Positions 44,034-53,172 of a stretch of 64,000 nt of DNA are shown here, in pieces. The translations under genes were made by a program, and so were the position numbers. Every line of letters begins with the position of its first letter. The stretch's first letter is position 1. Location: contig JAMFSR010000029.1 of the NCBI GenBank assembly GCA_026225395.1, forward strand, positions 1 to 64,000, written 5' to 3'. Under the pieces are notes generated by a model that ran no database searches, had not been told where the DNA came from, and saw only the letters and a list, made by a program, of their open reading frames with translations. The DNA is from Granulicella sapmiensis (GTDB lineage: Bacteria; Acidobacteriota; Terriglobia; Terriglobales; Acidobacteriaceae).

Positions 44034-44681
44034 TCAGCGGATAGCCATAACTTCCCGAACATTATCCTTGCCCAGAAAAAACCGGATGCTGCTGTAGCCC
44101 TGTAGAAAGCGCTCGATCTGGCGGGTCTGGTAGATCGCCTGCACCGGATAGTGCCCTGAGCCCAGCATGATCAGGTTGTCACTATCGGTAAGTTGATACC
44201 GGGAGAAAGCCGTACCCGGACCATCGGCGCGTCCATGAAAAAAGGCAAGCAGACGGCCCTCAGGACGCAGCACCTGGCTGAGGCGATCAAACAGTGCAGG
44301 CACGACGGATGGCGGCAGGTAGTTCGCCGTGTCCCACAGCAAAATAATGTCGAAGTCCCGCTGCGAAAAATCGAAGTTGCTCGTAGCGAAGCGCTCGGTG
44401 TCGAATTCAGGTTTCGCTCCCGAAGGCGCATCCGGATCGGCTGGCCGTAGCCATTCGGGCCGCGCTGCATCCTGCACGATATTCGCCATGTATACACTAT
44501 GGCCCAGCGCCGTCAGGTAGTTGATGTTGGCCGGTGACGTTGCCCCGAAGTCGAGCACGCGCAGGCCGTCGCTCTGCTTCAGATGTTCGAGGATGTCCTT
44601 CCATCCACGCGAGTGGCGCAGTGATCGCTCGCCGGATCCGATGTCTCCGTCGGCCTTGTCCTTCTTGAATATGCTGAACAT
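44034..44681 (-). CDS. SAM-dependent methyltransferase
   Basis: A 215-residue class I methyltransferase by pattern: LRVLDFGATSPANINYLTALG as motif I, FDIILLWDTANYLPPSVVPALF, and LRPEGRLLAFFHG. The usual Gly-rich loop is altered (DFGATSP), seen in some Acidobacteria-like homologues. It follows the bactofilin gene on the same strand by 43 bases. Substrate unknown. Confidence 0.72.
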   Translation of the reverse strand: MFSIFKKDKADGDIGSGERSLRHSRGWKDILEHLKQSDGLRVLDFGATSPANINYLTALGHSVYMANIVQDAARPEWLRPADPDAPSGAKPEFDTERFATSNFDFSQRDFDIILLWDTANYLPPSVVPALFDRLSQVLRPEGRLLAFFHGRADGPGTAFSRYQLTDSDNLIMLGSGHYPVQAIYQTRQIERFLQGYSSIRFFLGKDNVREVMAIR

Positions 44682-44724
44682 TGCCTTGCTCCCACGGTAC
44701 AGAGACGTTTCGATCTTTCGCTAT

Positions 44725-45294
44725 CTAGTGCGACGAGCCGTCCTCATGGTCGCTGCCGTCATTGCGCAATTCGGAACCAGAGTCCTGACGTCCCGTAGCG
44801 AATGCCGCTAACGCAGAAGGCAGCGGACGGCTTGGAAGCGCGGAAGAACCTGTCTGCGAATTGTAATAATCGGTGGTTCTACTCGCGACGGGAGCAGCTG
44901 CCGGACGCAGGTCGCTGGACGCTGCAGGCGGGTTGACGACAGCCGGAGGAGCCGTCTCTCCGGCTCGCGAAGGATCCACCTGTCCGCGCAGCGAAGCATT
45001 TTCTTCCATGGAAAGCCGCCCCGCGAAAATATCGCCGAGAACCACCGCAGTCGAACGCAGATCAACCCGGCCGCTGGCTCGAATATCTCCTTCGACTCTT
45101 CCGAATACGACCACCTCAGGCGCCACGATGCTGGCGTAAACCCGCGCTTCCACGCCGATGGTCAAGCGTCCGCTGCTTTGACGAATGGTGCCCTCGAAAG
45201 ACCCGTCAATCTGCAAATCGTCGGTACTGGACAGATCGCCTCGAAATGTCGCCGAACGCCCGATAACGGTAGTAATTTCCCCTGGCCTCATCAT
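44725..45294 (-). CDS. Bactofilin (polymer-forming cytoskeletal protein)
   Basis: A 189-residue protein with the bactofilin beta-helix core: TTVIGRSATFRGDLSSTDDL, IDGSFEGTIRQSSGRLTIG, VYASIVAPEVVVFGRVEGDI and STAVVLGDIFAGRLSMEENA. The C-terminal ~70 residues are Pro/Ala/Ser-rich and disordered. ATG 45294 begins MMRPGEITTVIG and has an AAGGG upstream; the longer frame to 45378 is less likely. Bactofilins polymerise on the membrane and affect shape or polarity. Confidence 0.88.
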   Translation of the reverse strand: MMRPGEITTVIGRSATFRGDLSSTDDLQIDGSFEGTIRQSSGRLTIGVEARVYASIVAPEVVVFGRVEGDIRASGRVDLRSTAVVLGDIFAGRLSMEENASLRGQVDPSRAGETAPPAVVNPPAASSDLRPAAAPVASRTTDYYNSQTGSSALPSRPLPSALAAFATGRQDSGSELRNDGSDHEDGSSH

Positions 45295-45433
45295 CCCTTG
45301 CCCTTCTTGCAGTTTCGCCGCGGCAAAAATGTCACCCCGGATACTGAGCGAACTATACCCAAGCCGCTCCTGCAGCACAAACGTCTTCTGGAACGGGTCG
45401 TTCGTCTAATCTTATAAGCGAGGCGCCTCCGAA

Positions 45434-46390
45434 TTGAATTTTTCTCGAAGAACTTTGTCGCAGGTGGCCTTTAGCCGGCGCTTGCCCGCTCTCGCGACGA
45501 TATTGCTGACCGCCGCGCTCCTTCCCCCCGCCGGCTCCTCGGTTCCGCGCGCAACACCCCAGACCACTGATCAAAACAATGGGGTTCCACCTGGAGGTCC
45601 ACTTGGAAGTCCACCGGGACCGCCGCTGGACTGGGTGAAAGCCGCCACCACCAATGAGCTCAGCATCATCGACGACAACGGAGCCCTTCCACTGCGTTAC
45701 CGGGTGCGCAAGATCGATGCCCGCAGCGATACCACACGCGAAGAGATCGAAACCCGCCAGGGAGACGTCGCGCGCCTGATCGAACGCAACGGCCTGCCCA
45801 TTACGGCTCAGGAAGACAAAGCAGAAAAGGACCGCCTCAACGCCATCCTGCAAGCACCGGCGGAGTTCATCAAGCATCACAAGCGCGACACCTCAACCCG
45901 CGGCGACGTGATGCAGCTCGTCCGCCTTATGCCGCAGGCGATGATCTATAGCTATGCGCCTGCACAGCCACAGCCGCCAGCCGCAACGACACCGCAGATC
46001 GTGATCGACTTCCACTCCGATCCTGCCTTCAAACCGCCGACCATGTTCGCGGAGATCCTTACAGGCCTCGAAGGACGCATGTGGGTCGACGCCAAATCCC
46101 GCAGGCTCACACGCATCGAAGGCCACGTGCTGCGCCCGTTGAACTTCGGCTTCGGTATCCTCGCCCGCGTTTATCCCGGGGGCACTATCGAGCTTGAGCA
46201 AACCAACGCCGGCGGCGACCGGTGGGTCTACTCCCATCTGATGGAACACCTCACCGTGCGAGCCATGATGGTAAAGACCATGCCCGAAAACAGCCAGATG
46301 ACAGCGAGCGATTTCCGTCCGCTGCCCGCTCCCGTCAGCTTTCAGGAAGCGGTGCGCTTGTTGCTGGCGATGCAGATTCCATTACGCTAG
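45434..46390 (+). CDS. Exported protein, possibly LolA/RseB-like fold
   Basis: A 318-residue protein with an N-terminal signal-like segment (LPALATILLTAALLPPAGSS), a Pro/Gly-rich linker, then a domain with LPLRYRVRKIDARSDTTREEIE, FKPPTMFAEILTGLEGRMWVDAKSRRLTRIEGHVLRPLNFG split over strands, and LMEHLTVRAMM. This order (sugar-like beta sheet with VDAKSRRLTRIEG) is reminiscent of outer-membrane-lipoprotein sorting folds. The start is uncertain (TTG 45434 or TTG 45455). No firm function. Confidence 0.65.
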   Translation: MNFSRRTLSQVAFSRRLPALATILLTAALLPPAGSSVPRATPQTTDQNNGVPPGGPLGSPPGPPLDWVKAATTNELSIIDDNGALPLRYRVRKIDARSDTTREEIETRQGDVARLIERNGLPITAQEDKAEKDRLNAILQAPAEFIKHHKRDTSTRGDVMQLVRLMPQAMIYSYAPAQPQPPAATTPQIVIDFHSDPAFKPPTMFAEILTGLEGRMWVDAKSRRLTRIEGHVLRPLNFGFGILARVYPGGTIELEQTNAGGDRWVYSHLMEHLTVRAMMVKTMPENSQMTASDFRPLPAPVSFQEAVRLLLAMQIPLR

Positions 46391-46408
46391 CTTTGTCAGC
46401 GCGAGCTT

Positions 46409-47518
46409 CTACGCCCGCACGGTCTGCCGTCGCACCGTAATCTCCTCGACCCGCTCGCGGACGACCTCATACCCGCGGCCCGGCGTCGTCGGCACGGCAA
46501 TCTCTCCCGATGCGCTGACAACCACCTCCGGCTCGATGATGTCTTCGGTCCAGTAGCGCTTGGAAGCCGAAACATCGCCTGGCAAGGAGAAGTTTGGCAA
46601 CGACGAGAGCGCAATATTGTGCGAGCGGCCAATGCCTGTCTCCAGCATGCCGCCGCACCAGACGGGAATGCCGAACTCCTGGCAGACGTTGTGGATCGCA
46701 ATCGCCTCGGTAAATCCGCCCACGCGACCGACCTTGATGTTGATGATCCTTCCGCTGTCGAGCTCCAGCGCCGCGCGCGCGTCGCGGCGATTGCGAATGC
46801 ACTCGTCGAGGCAAATGCGCGTTCCGAGGCGCTTCTGCAGGCGTGCATGGAAGTAAAAGTCGTCGTACCAGAGCGGCTGCTCGATCATGAGCAGATTGAA
46901 GCGGTCCCAGCTTGCGATGTGGTCGGCATCATCGAGCTTGTAAGCCGAGTTCGCATCGCAGCTCAGCATGATATCCGGCCAGCGCGAACGCACTTCCTCG
47001 AAGATCGCAACATCCCATCCGGGTTTGCACTTCAGCTTCACGCGCTGATAGCCGGCGGCGACCTCCTTCGCAATCTTTTCCATCAGCACAGCAGGCGATG
47101 GCTGAATGCCGATCGAAACACCGCATGGAATCGACGTACGCGTTCCACCCAGCAGGGTTGACAGCGGCAGGCCCTGGCGTTGCGCATCCATGTCCCAAAC
47201 CGCATTCTCCAGCGCAGCCTTGGCCATGCGATGTCCGCGCACCTGCTCAAATAGCCCCGCACAGTCGCGGCCACTTTCAATCTCTTTGCCCAGCAGCCGG
47301 GGAGCAAGCTCTGTCTCCGTAATGTGCCACGCAGTGTCGACCATCTCATCAGAGAAGTAAGGGTGCTCGCCCGCGACGCACTCGCCCCACGCGCTGATAC
47401 CATCGCCAACGAGCTCTACCAGCAAAATGCGGCGGCCAGTGGTAACGCCAAAGCTCGTCTCAAACGGATAGGCGAGAGGCATGTTCACCTCGCGCATGTG
47501 GATCGCTTCAATCTTCAT
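46409..47518 (-). CDS. Enolase-superfamily N-acylamino-acid racemase / o-succinylbenzoate synthase
   Basis: A 369-residue muconate-lactonising-type enzyme. The capping domain starts MREVNMPLAYPFETSFG. The barrel has the KxK acid/base motif in RVKLKCKPGWD, the metal ligands in SCDANSAY, LMIEQPL and CLDECI, and the second Lys in INIKVGRVGG. This subgroup contains both MenC (menaquinone) and N-succinylamino-acid racemases. No men genes are here, but a GNAT acyltransferase gene sits 48 bases upstream, the pairing known from the D- to L-amino-acid conversion pathway. The racemase reading is therefore favoured. Confidence 0.88.
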   Translation of the reverse strand: MKIEAIHMREVNMPLAYPFETSFGVTTGRRILLVELVGDGISAWGECVAGEHPYFSDEMVDTAWHITETELAPRLLGKEIESGRDCAGLFEQVRGHRMAKAALENAVWDMDAQRQGLPLSTLLGGTRTSIPCGVSIGIQPSPAVLMEKIAKEVAAGYQRVKLKCKPGWDVAIFEEVRSRWPDIMLSCDANSAYKLDDADHIASWDRFNLLMIEQPLWYDDFYFHARLQKRLGTRICLDECIRNRRDARAALELDSGRIINIKVGRVGGFTEAIAIHNVCQEFGIPVWCGGMLETGIGRSHNIALSSLPNFSLPGDVSASKRYWTEDIIEPEVVVSASGEIAVPTTPGRGYEVVRERVEEITVRRQTVRA

Positions 47519-47566
47519 CTACCGTCCTCAGTCTCGTGATCGTTAGTACAAAAATCTCATGAATCG

Positions 47567-48343
47567 TCAGTACAAAAAATTTTCGTTCCAAACGCCAAGC
47601 AGAAACGTTCCATCACCCTGCTCATTGCGCTCGTAGCCGAGGACCGAAAGCCCGCGCCCAAACGCAGACTCCAGCGCTTCCGCATTCTGTGTCTGCACCG
47701 CAAGCGCCTTTGGACGCTCCTCGTCCGACGCCTTCCATTCATAAATCGCCGCAGGCACCTGCACCCGTTCGGTGACGTCCATTACCGGAGTTCCGCCGGC
47801 CAAAGCCTTGGTCACGCGATCGGACCGCAGCCACCACTCCGCATAAATGCGATCGGTCGGCAGCCCTCCATGCAAGGGCGAGCTGGAAGCGCCATAAAAA
47901 TTATGCCGGTAGCGCCGCGAAATAGCGCCCAGCTTCGCAAAATTCAAGTAAGAGTTCTTGATTTCCAGCGGATCGAACGTCCACTCCATCAGCTCGAAAC
48001 CGCGAGCGATCGCGTCCTCGCGCTGGGCAAGCTTCAGTCGACGGCCGACGCCGTAGTTGCGCCACTCCGGCAGCACCGCGAGGTGGTGCGAATGAAGATA
48101 AGCATGCCCGTTGCGCATGCCCGGCAACCCCATGGCGTAGCCGACCAGAGTGTCGCCCTCGAAAGCCCCAAGCACCTGCCCACCAATCTGCGAGGCGAGC
48201 AGAAAAACCTTCTGCGTCATCATGCCGGAAAGGTCATACGACCAAACGGTGTTCTGCAACTCTACGCAACGATCGAACTGTTCCAGTTCTGTGAGTGCTT
48301 CGATACGGATTTTGCTCTTTACGTCTTGCGTGATGCTAGTCAA
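47567..48343 (-). CDS. GNAT-family acyltransferase (COG3375 type)
   Basis: A 258-residue acyltransferase. The acyl-CoA binding motif is LAVLPEWRNYGVGRRLKLAQ, with LVGYAMGLPG and EWTFDPLEIKNSYLNFAKLG nearby. TTG 48343 is the likely start, preceded by AGAAGGGA, and overlaps the last codons of mazG. In Geobacillus a GNAT protein next to an enolase-superfamily racemase is an N-succinyltransferase for D-amino acids; here the gene order fits that. A short near-copy of its 3' end lies at 47540-47555. Confidence 0.82.
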   Translation of the reverse strand: MTSITQDVKSKIRIEALTELEQFDRCVELQNTVWSYDLSGMMTQKVFLLASQIGGQVLGAFEGDTLVGYAMGLPGMRNGHAYLHSHHLAVLPEWRNYGVGRRLKLAQREDAIARGFELMEWTFDPLEIKNSYLNFAKLGAISRRYRHNFYGASSSPLHGGLPTDRIYAEWWLRSDRVTKALAGGTPVMDVTERVQVPAAIYEWKASDEERPKALAVQTQNAEALESAFGRGLSVLGYERNEQGDGTFLLGVWNENFLY

Positions 48344-49169
48344 CAGTATTCCCTTCTGCAGCTTTTACGCGGGCCCACAAGTCTTCCAACTCATCGGAGT
48401 TTTTTTCATTCAGACCGTCGTTTCCAGCGGCCTTTTCCATTGCCATAAATCTGCGGCGAAACTTCGCATTGCTGCGCCGCAATGCCGACTCTGCATCGAC
48501 CTTCAAATGCCGTGCAAGATTCATCGCCGTAAACATCAGGTCGCCGAACTCGTCTTCGACGCTTTCGGCAGTTCCATTGCGGACCTCGGCCTGCAGTTCA
48601 CCGATCTCTTCATCCATCTTCTCAAACAAGCCCGAAGCATTCGGCCAGTCAAAGCCAACCTTCGCGGCTTTTGAGCCGAGTTTACCCGCTTCGAGCGTGG
48701 CCGGCATCGACCGCGGGACGTCGTCCAAGAGCGAGGCCGATGCGGGTTTTGCTTTCTTTTCTTCGAGCTTGATCTGCTCCCAGTTGCGCAGGACGGCAGC
48801 GGAGTCGGCAGCTTCCACATCGCCAAAAATGTGCGGATGTCTGCGAATCAGCTTCGCGTTCAGATTCTCCGCCACGTCGTGCAGCGTAAAGTGGCCCTCT
48901 TCGGCGGCCATCTGCGCATAAAACAGCACCTGCAGCAGCAGATCGCCCAGTTCATCCTTCAAATCCGGCCACGCACGGCGCTCAATCGCGTCGAAGACCT
49001 CGTAAGTCTCCTCCAGCGTATGCCGCTTGATCGAATCGAACGTCTGCTCGCGGTCCCACGGGCATCCGCCCGGCCCACGCAGCCTCGCCATCAGCTCCAA
49101 GGAGCGTTGCACACTGACGGCAGCCGCGTTCGGCCCCGCCACTTCCGGAATGCTCGTCAAGTCGTCCAC
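48336..49169 (-). CDS. mazG: Nucleoside triphosphate pyrophosphohydrolase MazG
   Basis: A 277-residue house-cleaning NTPase with two MazG folds. The first has LRGPGGCPWDREQTFDSI, EETYEVFDAIE and DELGDLLLQVLFYAQMA (ExxE and ExxD metal sites); the second has EEIGELQAEV and DEFGDLMFTAMNLARHL. It precedes and slightly overlaps the GNAT gene. Confidence 0.94.
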   Translation of the reverse strand: MDDLTSIPEVAGPNAAAVSVQRSLELMARLRGPGGCPWDREQTFDSIKRHTLEETYEVFDAIERRAWPDLKDELGDLLLQVLFYAQMAAEEGHFTLHDVAENLNAKLIRRHPHIFGDVEAADSAAVLRNWEQIKLEEKKAKPASASLLDDVPRSMPATLEAGKLGSKAAKVGFDWPNASGLFEKMDEEIGELQAEVRNGTAESVEDEFGDLMFTAMNLARHLKVDAESALRRSNAKFRRRFMAMEKAAGNDGLNEKNSDELEDLWARVKAAEGNTVD

Positions 49170-49214
49170 ACTTCCAGCTTACTTGACGCGGCGCAAAGTG
49201 TTAGCATCCTGCCA

Positions 49215-49436
49215 ATGGATCCAGTTTCCACGCCCGAGCGCAGCACCGCCCGCCGCCCCTGGTGGACGTTTCTTTTGCTGGCGCTGCCGTACCTCGGTCT
49301 GTGCTTTCCAGGCCTGTATTCGCGCGCCACGCCTGCACTTCTCGGCTTTCCATTCTTTTACTGGTACCAGTTCGCCTGGGTCGCGCTGACTTCGATCCTG
49401 CTCTACGTGGTCTACCGCCAGTTCAAGACCCGCTAG
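49215..49436 (+). CDS. DUF3311 small membrane protein
   Basis: A 73-residue protein with two helices: TFLLLALPYLGLCFPGLY and FFYWYQFAWVALTSILLYVVY. This is the DUF3311 pattern; such proteins usually sit just before a sodium:solute symporter gene, but uvrC follows here, so the partner is missing. ATG 49215 starts the conserved part. Confidence 0.8.
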   Translation: MDPVSTPERSTARRPWWTFLLLALPYLGLCFPGLYSRATPALLGFPFFYWYQFAWVALTSILLYVVYRQFKTR

Positions 49437-49500
49437 ACCGCTCCGCGCATCCTTCCCCCTCGCAGCGCGTCCAATAAGATTGGGTCCAGCCTTCTGCGCT

Positions 49501-49535
49501 TTATTCACTATTTACGACTCACTATTCACTGCCCC
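49501..49535 (+). repeat. Heptanucleotide tandem array before uvrC
   Basis: Units TTATTCA, CTATTTA, CGACTCA, CTATTCA, CTGCCCC, then TC and the uvrC ATG. No Shine-Dalgarno sequence lies between the array and the start. Confidence 0.82.
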
Positions 49536-49537
49536 TC

Positions 49538-51622
49538 ATGGATCTCCTCGCTAAAATTCGAACGCTACCCACCGGCGCGGGCTGCTACCTCTACAAGAAC
49601 GCCGAGGGCGAAGTCATCTACGTCGGCAAGGCGAAGAATCTGCGCGCGCGCGTGCGCTCGTACTTCCTCGCCGCGACGCAGGCCAACAACGCCAAGACCG
49701 GCTCGCTCATGCGCGAAGCCGTGGACATCGAATACATCCTCGTCGCCAACGAGCGCGAAGCTCTCGCCCTTGAAAACAACCTCATCAAGCAGCGCAAGCC
49801 GCGCTTCAACATCCTTCTGCGCGACGACAAGACCTACCCCTACATCAAACTGACGCTGACTGACCGCCATCCCAAGGTGTTCGTCACGCGACGCCTGCGC
49901 AAGGACGGCGGCGCGTACTTCGGCCCCTACTTCCCCGGGAACCTCGCGCATCGCTTAGTCGACGTCATCCACCGCAGCTTCCTCATTCCGAGCTGCAAGG
50001 TCGACCTGAATCGCTACCATCCCCGCGCCTGCCTGCAGTACTACATCAAGCGCTGCCTTGGGCCATGCGTGGAGGGGCTGATCTCGCAGGAGGACTATCG
50101 GCAGGCCATCCGCGACGTTCAGCTATTCCTCGAAGGCAAATCCAGCGAGCTCGAAGCCCGTTTAACAGCGCGCATGGAGCAGGCTGCCGAAAACATGCAG
50201 TTCGAGCTCGCCGCACGCCTTCGCGACCAGCTCATCACCGTCTCGCAGGCGCAAGACCGCCAGCGCATCCACTCGACGGACGAAAGCGAAGACGCCGACG
50301 TCTTCGGCTTCCACTTTGAAAACGATATGCTCGCCGTCAACCTCTTCCATATGCGCGGCGGTAAAATCGTCGACCGCCGCGACATGTTCTGGGAAGACCT
50401 CTGGGAGTTCGAAGCGGCAAGCAATCCTTACCTCACCGACGATGACTCCAGCGAGACAGCGGCGCTCGAAGCGGAAGCCGTTCCCGGACTGGAGCCCAAC
50501 CCAGCCTTCACGGCTCCGGAGATCGATCAGGATGAGCCGGCGTCTGACGAGCTCGGCGGACTGACGGAGCCCTTCAACATCGGCGACAGCCCGATCCCTG
50601 GCATTCCACACATTGCCGCACAGCGCACAGAACCCATCTTCTCCGCGCCCGTCTTCTTCTCCGCCCTCCTCAAACAGCTCTACCTCGATCAGTCCTACGT
50701 GCCAAAACACATTTATGTCCCGGTCGACTTCCCCGACCGCCAGCTACTCGCTGACGCCCTGCGCGAAAAGCTCGGCCACAAGATCGAGATCGCCGCTCCA
50801 CAACGCGGCGACAAGCGCTCACTCGTCGACCTCGTCTGCCAAAACGCCAAGCAGTCTTACGACCAGCGCTTCCGCGTCCTCGCACCGTCGATCAGGAACA
50901 TGCAGGAAGCGTTGCAGGACGCGCTCACGCTCGCCGATCCGCCCGAACGCATCGAGTGCTTCGATATCTCGCATATCCAGGGTGCCGAAACCGTCGCCTC
51001 CATGGTTGTATGGGAAAAGGGCGCGATGAAGAAGTCCGACTACCGCAAGTTCCAAGTCAAGACCGTTACTGGCGTCGACGACTTCGCCTCCATGCGCGAG
51101 ATCATCCACCGCCGCTACAAGAAGCTACAGGATGACAACAAGCCGTTACCCTCGCTCATCCTCATCGATGGCGGTTTAGGCCAGCTACACGCAGCTGCAG
51201 ACGCCCTCACCGAAATCGGCCTTACGACGCAGCCACTCGCCAGCATCGCCAAGCGCGAAGAGATCATCTACGTCCACGGGCAGGAAGATGATCCCGTCAT
51301 CCTCGACCGCCGCTCGCCCGTGTTGCATGTGATACAGAAAATCCGCGACGAGTCCCACCGCTTCGCCGTAACGTATCATCGCAAACGCCGCCAGATGCGC
51401 GATCGCGAAAGCGAGCTCGACGACATCCCCGGCGTGGGCGCCATCACACGGCAGCGGCTACTGGAGCACTTCGGCAGCGTCCGTGCGTTGAAGCAAGCCG
51501 CCGAGAAGAACCCCGACTCGCTGACCGCCATCGTCAATAAAGCGGCCGCGGAAAAAATTCGACTCTACTTCGCGGAAGCTTCTGCAGAGAGTGACGCTCC
51601 GGCATTTCCCATTCTCAGTTGA
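49538..51622 (+). CDS. uvrC: Excinuclease ABC subunit C
   Basis: A 694-residue nucleotide-excision-repair nuclease. The GIY-YIG domain (about 8-85) has GCYLYKNAEGEVIYVGKAK; the UVR motif (about 205-240) RMEQAAENMQFELAARLRDQ; the RNase-H-like domain (about 465-600) FDISHIQGAETVASMVVW and LILIDGGLGQL; the tail has two helix-hairpin-helix units (DDIPGVGAITRQRLLEHFGS). It is longer than usual because of an acidic insertion at about 295-360. The start immediately follows a heptad array. Confidence 0.96.
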   Translation: MDLLAKIRTLPTGAGCYLYKNAEGEVIYVGKAKNLRARVRSYFLAATQANNAKTGSLMREAVDIEYILVANEREALALENNLIKQRKPRFNILLRDDKTYPYIKLTLTDRHPKVFVTRRLRKDGGAYFGPYFPGNLAHRLVDVIHRSFLIPSCKVDLNRYHPRACLQYYIKRCLGPCVEGLISQEDYRQAIRDVQLFLEGKSSELEARLTARMEQAAENMQFELAARLRDQLITVSQAQDRQRIHSTDESEDADVFGFHFENDMLAVNLFHMRGGKIVDRRDMFWEDLWEFEAASNPYLTDDDSSETAALEAEAVPGLEPNPAFTAPEIDQDEPASDELGGLTEPFNIGDSPIPGIPHIAAQRTEPIFSAPVFFSALLKQLYLDQSYVPKHIYVPVDFPDRQLLADALREKLGHKIEIAAPQRGDKRSLVDLVCQNAKQSYDQRFRVLAPSIRNMQEALQDALTLADPPERIECFDISHIQGAETVASMVVWEKGAMKKSDYRKFQVKTVTGVDDFASMREIIHRRYKKLQDDNKPLPSLILIDGGLGQLHAAADALTEIGLTTQPLASIAKREEIIYVHGQEDDPVILDRRSPVLHVIQKIRDESHRFAVTYHRKRRQMRDRESELDDIPGVGAITRQRLLEHFGSVRALKQAAEKNPDSLTAIVNKAAAEKIRLYFAEASAESDAPAFPILS

Positions 51623-52799
51623 GCAATGTGTGCAGGGTCTCAATCGGCAGCAAAATGGAGAACTTTGTCCCGCTCGCGTCGCCAGTGCGGCTCTCCACGT
51701 TGATTCGTCCGCCGTGGCCTTCGACAAACTGCTTCGATACCCACAGCCCGACTCCCGTGCCGATGTCTGTGCGCGTCGTATAAAACGGCTCGAAGATTCT
51801 TCCGAGATTTTCCGCTGCAATTCCTGTCCCGTTGTCTTCAACGCTGAACACAACAGCTGCTTTGGAATCGATCTCGCCCGACGTTGTCGCAACTCGCAGT
51901 ACGCCACCGTTCGGCATCGCATGCAATGAGTTCACTAACAGGTTTGAAATCACCTGCAGCATCTCGCCCTGCCGCACCACGATTTCGGGCACAGCGTCGA
52001 ATCCCATTTCGACAACCACACCGGCTGCTCGCAGCCTCGGCTCATACGTTCGCAACACTTCCCTGATGAGCCGCTCCAGTGAAGTCTGCTTGGCGCCAAC
52101 ACTGTCGCGAAAGTAGCCGAGCGACTGCTTGGCGATTTGTGCGATTCGGGCAAGCTCTTCTTCCGCCGTTGCCAGATAACCGACCGCCGTCTCGGGATCG
52201 TTCACACTGGCTTTTGCAAGATATACCAGGTTGACCAGCGCCTCCAACGGGTTGTTGATCTCATGCGCAATCGTCGCAGCCATCTTTTCTGTTGCCGCAA
52301 ACTTCTCCGTGCGCATCAGCGTTTTTTCCATCGCCTTGCGTTCGGAGATGTCACGCAGAATTTTGGAAACTCCGGTGACCCTTCCGGTATCGTCCTTTAC
52401 CGGCGAAATGGTCAGAGAAACGTGCAGGAGCTCTCCGTTTTTCTTCAAGCGCATGGTCTCAAAATGATCGATGCGACCGCCGGCGCGCAGCTTCTTCAGG
52501 ATTTCCGCTTCTTCCGAGTGCAGATCGCCGGGGATCAGCTTCAGAATCGAGCAGCCAACCATCTCAGCGCTGGTATAACCGAAGATCCGCTCCGCTGCCC
52601 CGTTCCAACTCGTAATCGTGCCGTCCAGGTCTTTGCTCAAAATCGCATCGTCGGACGATTCAACAATGGACGCCAGCAGTGCGGCAGTACGATCGGTACT
52701 GATGTCTGCGGGTGTCGACCCTGCGGCTAGATCTGGTGGAACTACGGCCTCGGACAAGATGGACCTCAAGATTGCGGATTTAATCGTACGCGCTGGCAA
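51615..52799 (-). CDS. PAS-domain sensor histidine kinase
   Basis: A soluble sensor kinase of about 394 residues (start uncertain). The PAS domain begins LLASIVESSDDAILSKDLDG and includes SWNGAAERIFGYTSAEMVG. The dimerisation domain has TIAHEINNPLEALVNLVYL with the phospho-His; the ATPase has NLLVNSLHAMPNGG, VEDNGTGI and GTGVGLWVSKQFVEGHGG. TTG 52799 is proposed; the open frame continues to 53129 but that part does not look coding. There is no adjacent receiver. Its 3' end overlaps uvrC by 8 bases in convergent orientation. Confidence 0.85.
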   Translation of the reverse strand: MPARTIKSAILRSILSEAVVPPDLAAGSTPADISTDRTAALLASIVESSDDAILSKDLDGTITSWNGAAERIFGYTSAEMVGCSILKLIPGDLHSEEAEILKKLRAGGRIDHFETMRLKKNGELLHVSLTISPVKDDTGRVTGVSKILRDISERKAMEKTLMRTEKFAATEKMAATIAHEINNPLEALVNLVYLAKASVNDPETAVGYLATAEEELARIAQIAKQSLGYFRDSVGAKQTSLERLIREVLRTYEPRLRAAGVVVEMGFDAVPEIVVRQGEMLQVISNLLVNSLHAMPNGGVLRVATTSGEIDSKAAVVFSVEDNGTGIAAENLGRIFEPFYTTRTDIGTGVGLWVSKQFVEGHGGRINVESRTGDASGTKFSILLPIETLHTLLN

Positions 52800-53172
52800 A
52801 CCGTGAGACGGTCTTTCAGCTAACAAAGTATGTCCGCTTGGTGACTTTTCTTCGACTGCGCGGCTCACTGCGATTTTGCGATGAGGCTCTAATAGAGCGG
52901 CAGCTTTATCGATTAGGATGTTTGCGTTCCAGAAAGACTCGCCATGCGAAACGGCTTCTGCTTCGCTGTTCTGTTTCTCGCGATGGCTCCCTCTCTGAAA
53001 GGTTAATCCGCTGACTCCATCGCTTTCGTCCCCGCACGGACGCTGGATGGCGCTCCGGTCCCTATGGAAGTGACGCTTCGCTATACCTGCGATCCCATGA
53101 CTCGGCAATCCTAAGGTTGAGCACCGCACAATTTCGCAATCCTAACGCCTGCATCGCAGCGGGCATCCCGTT
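52800..53172. other. Mostly non-coding stretch with a possible secreted-protein remnant
   Basis: On the plus strand a frame from ATG 52944 reads MRNGFCFAVLFLAMAPSLKG, then TAA (53004), then in the same frame SADSIAFVPARTLDGAPVP..EVTLRY to a stop at 53112-53114. It resembles a signal peptide followed by the start of an exported protein, broken by a nonsense codon. No other feature is seen. Confidence 0.35.
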
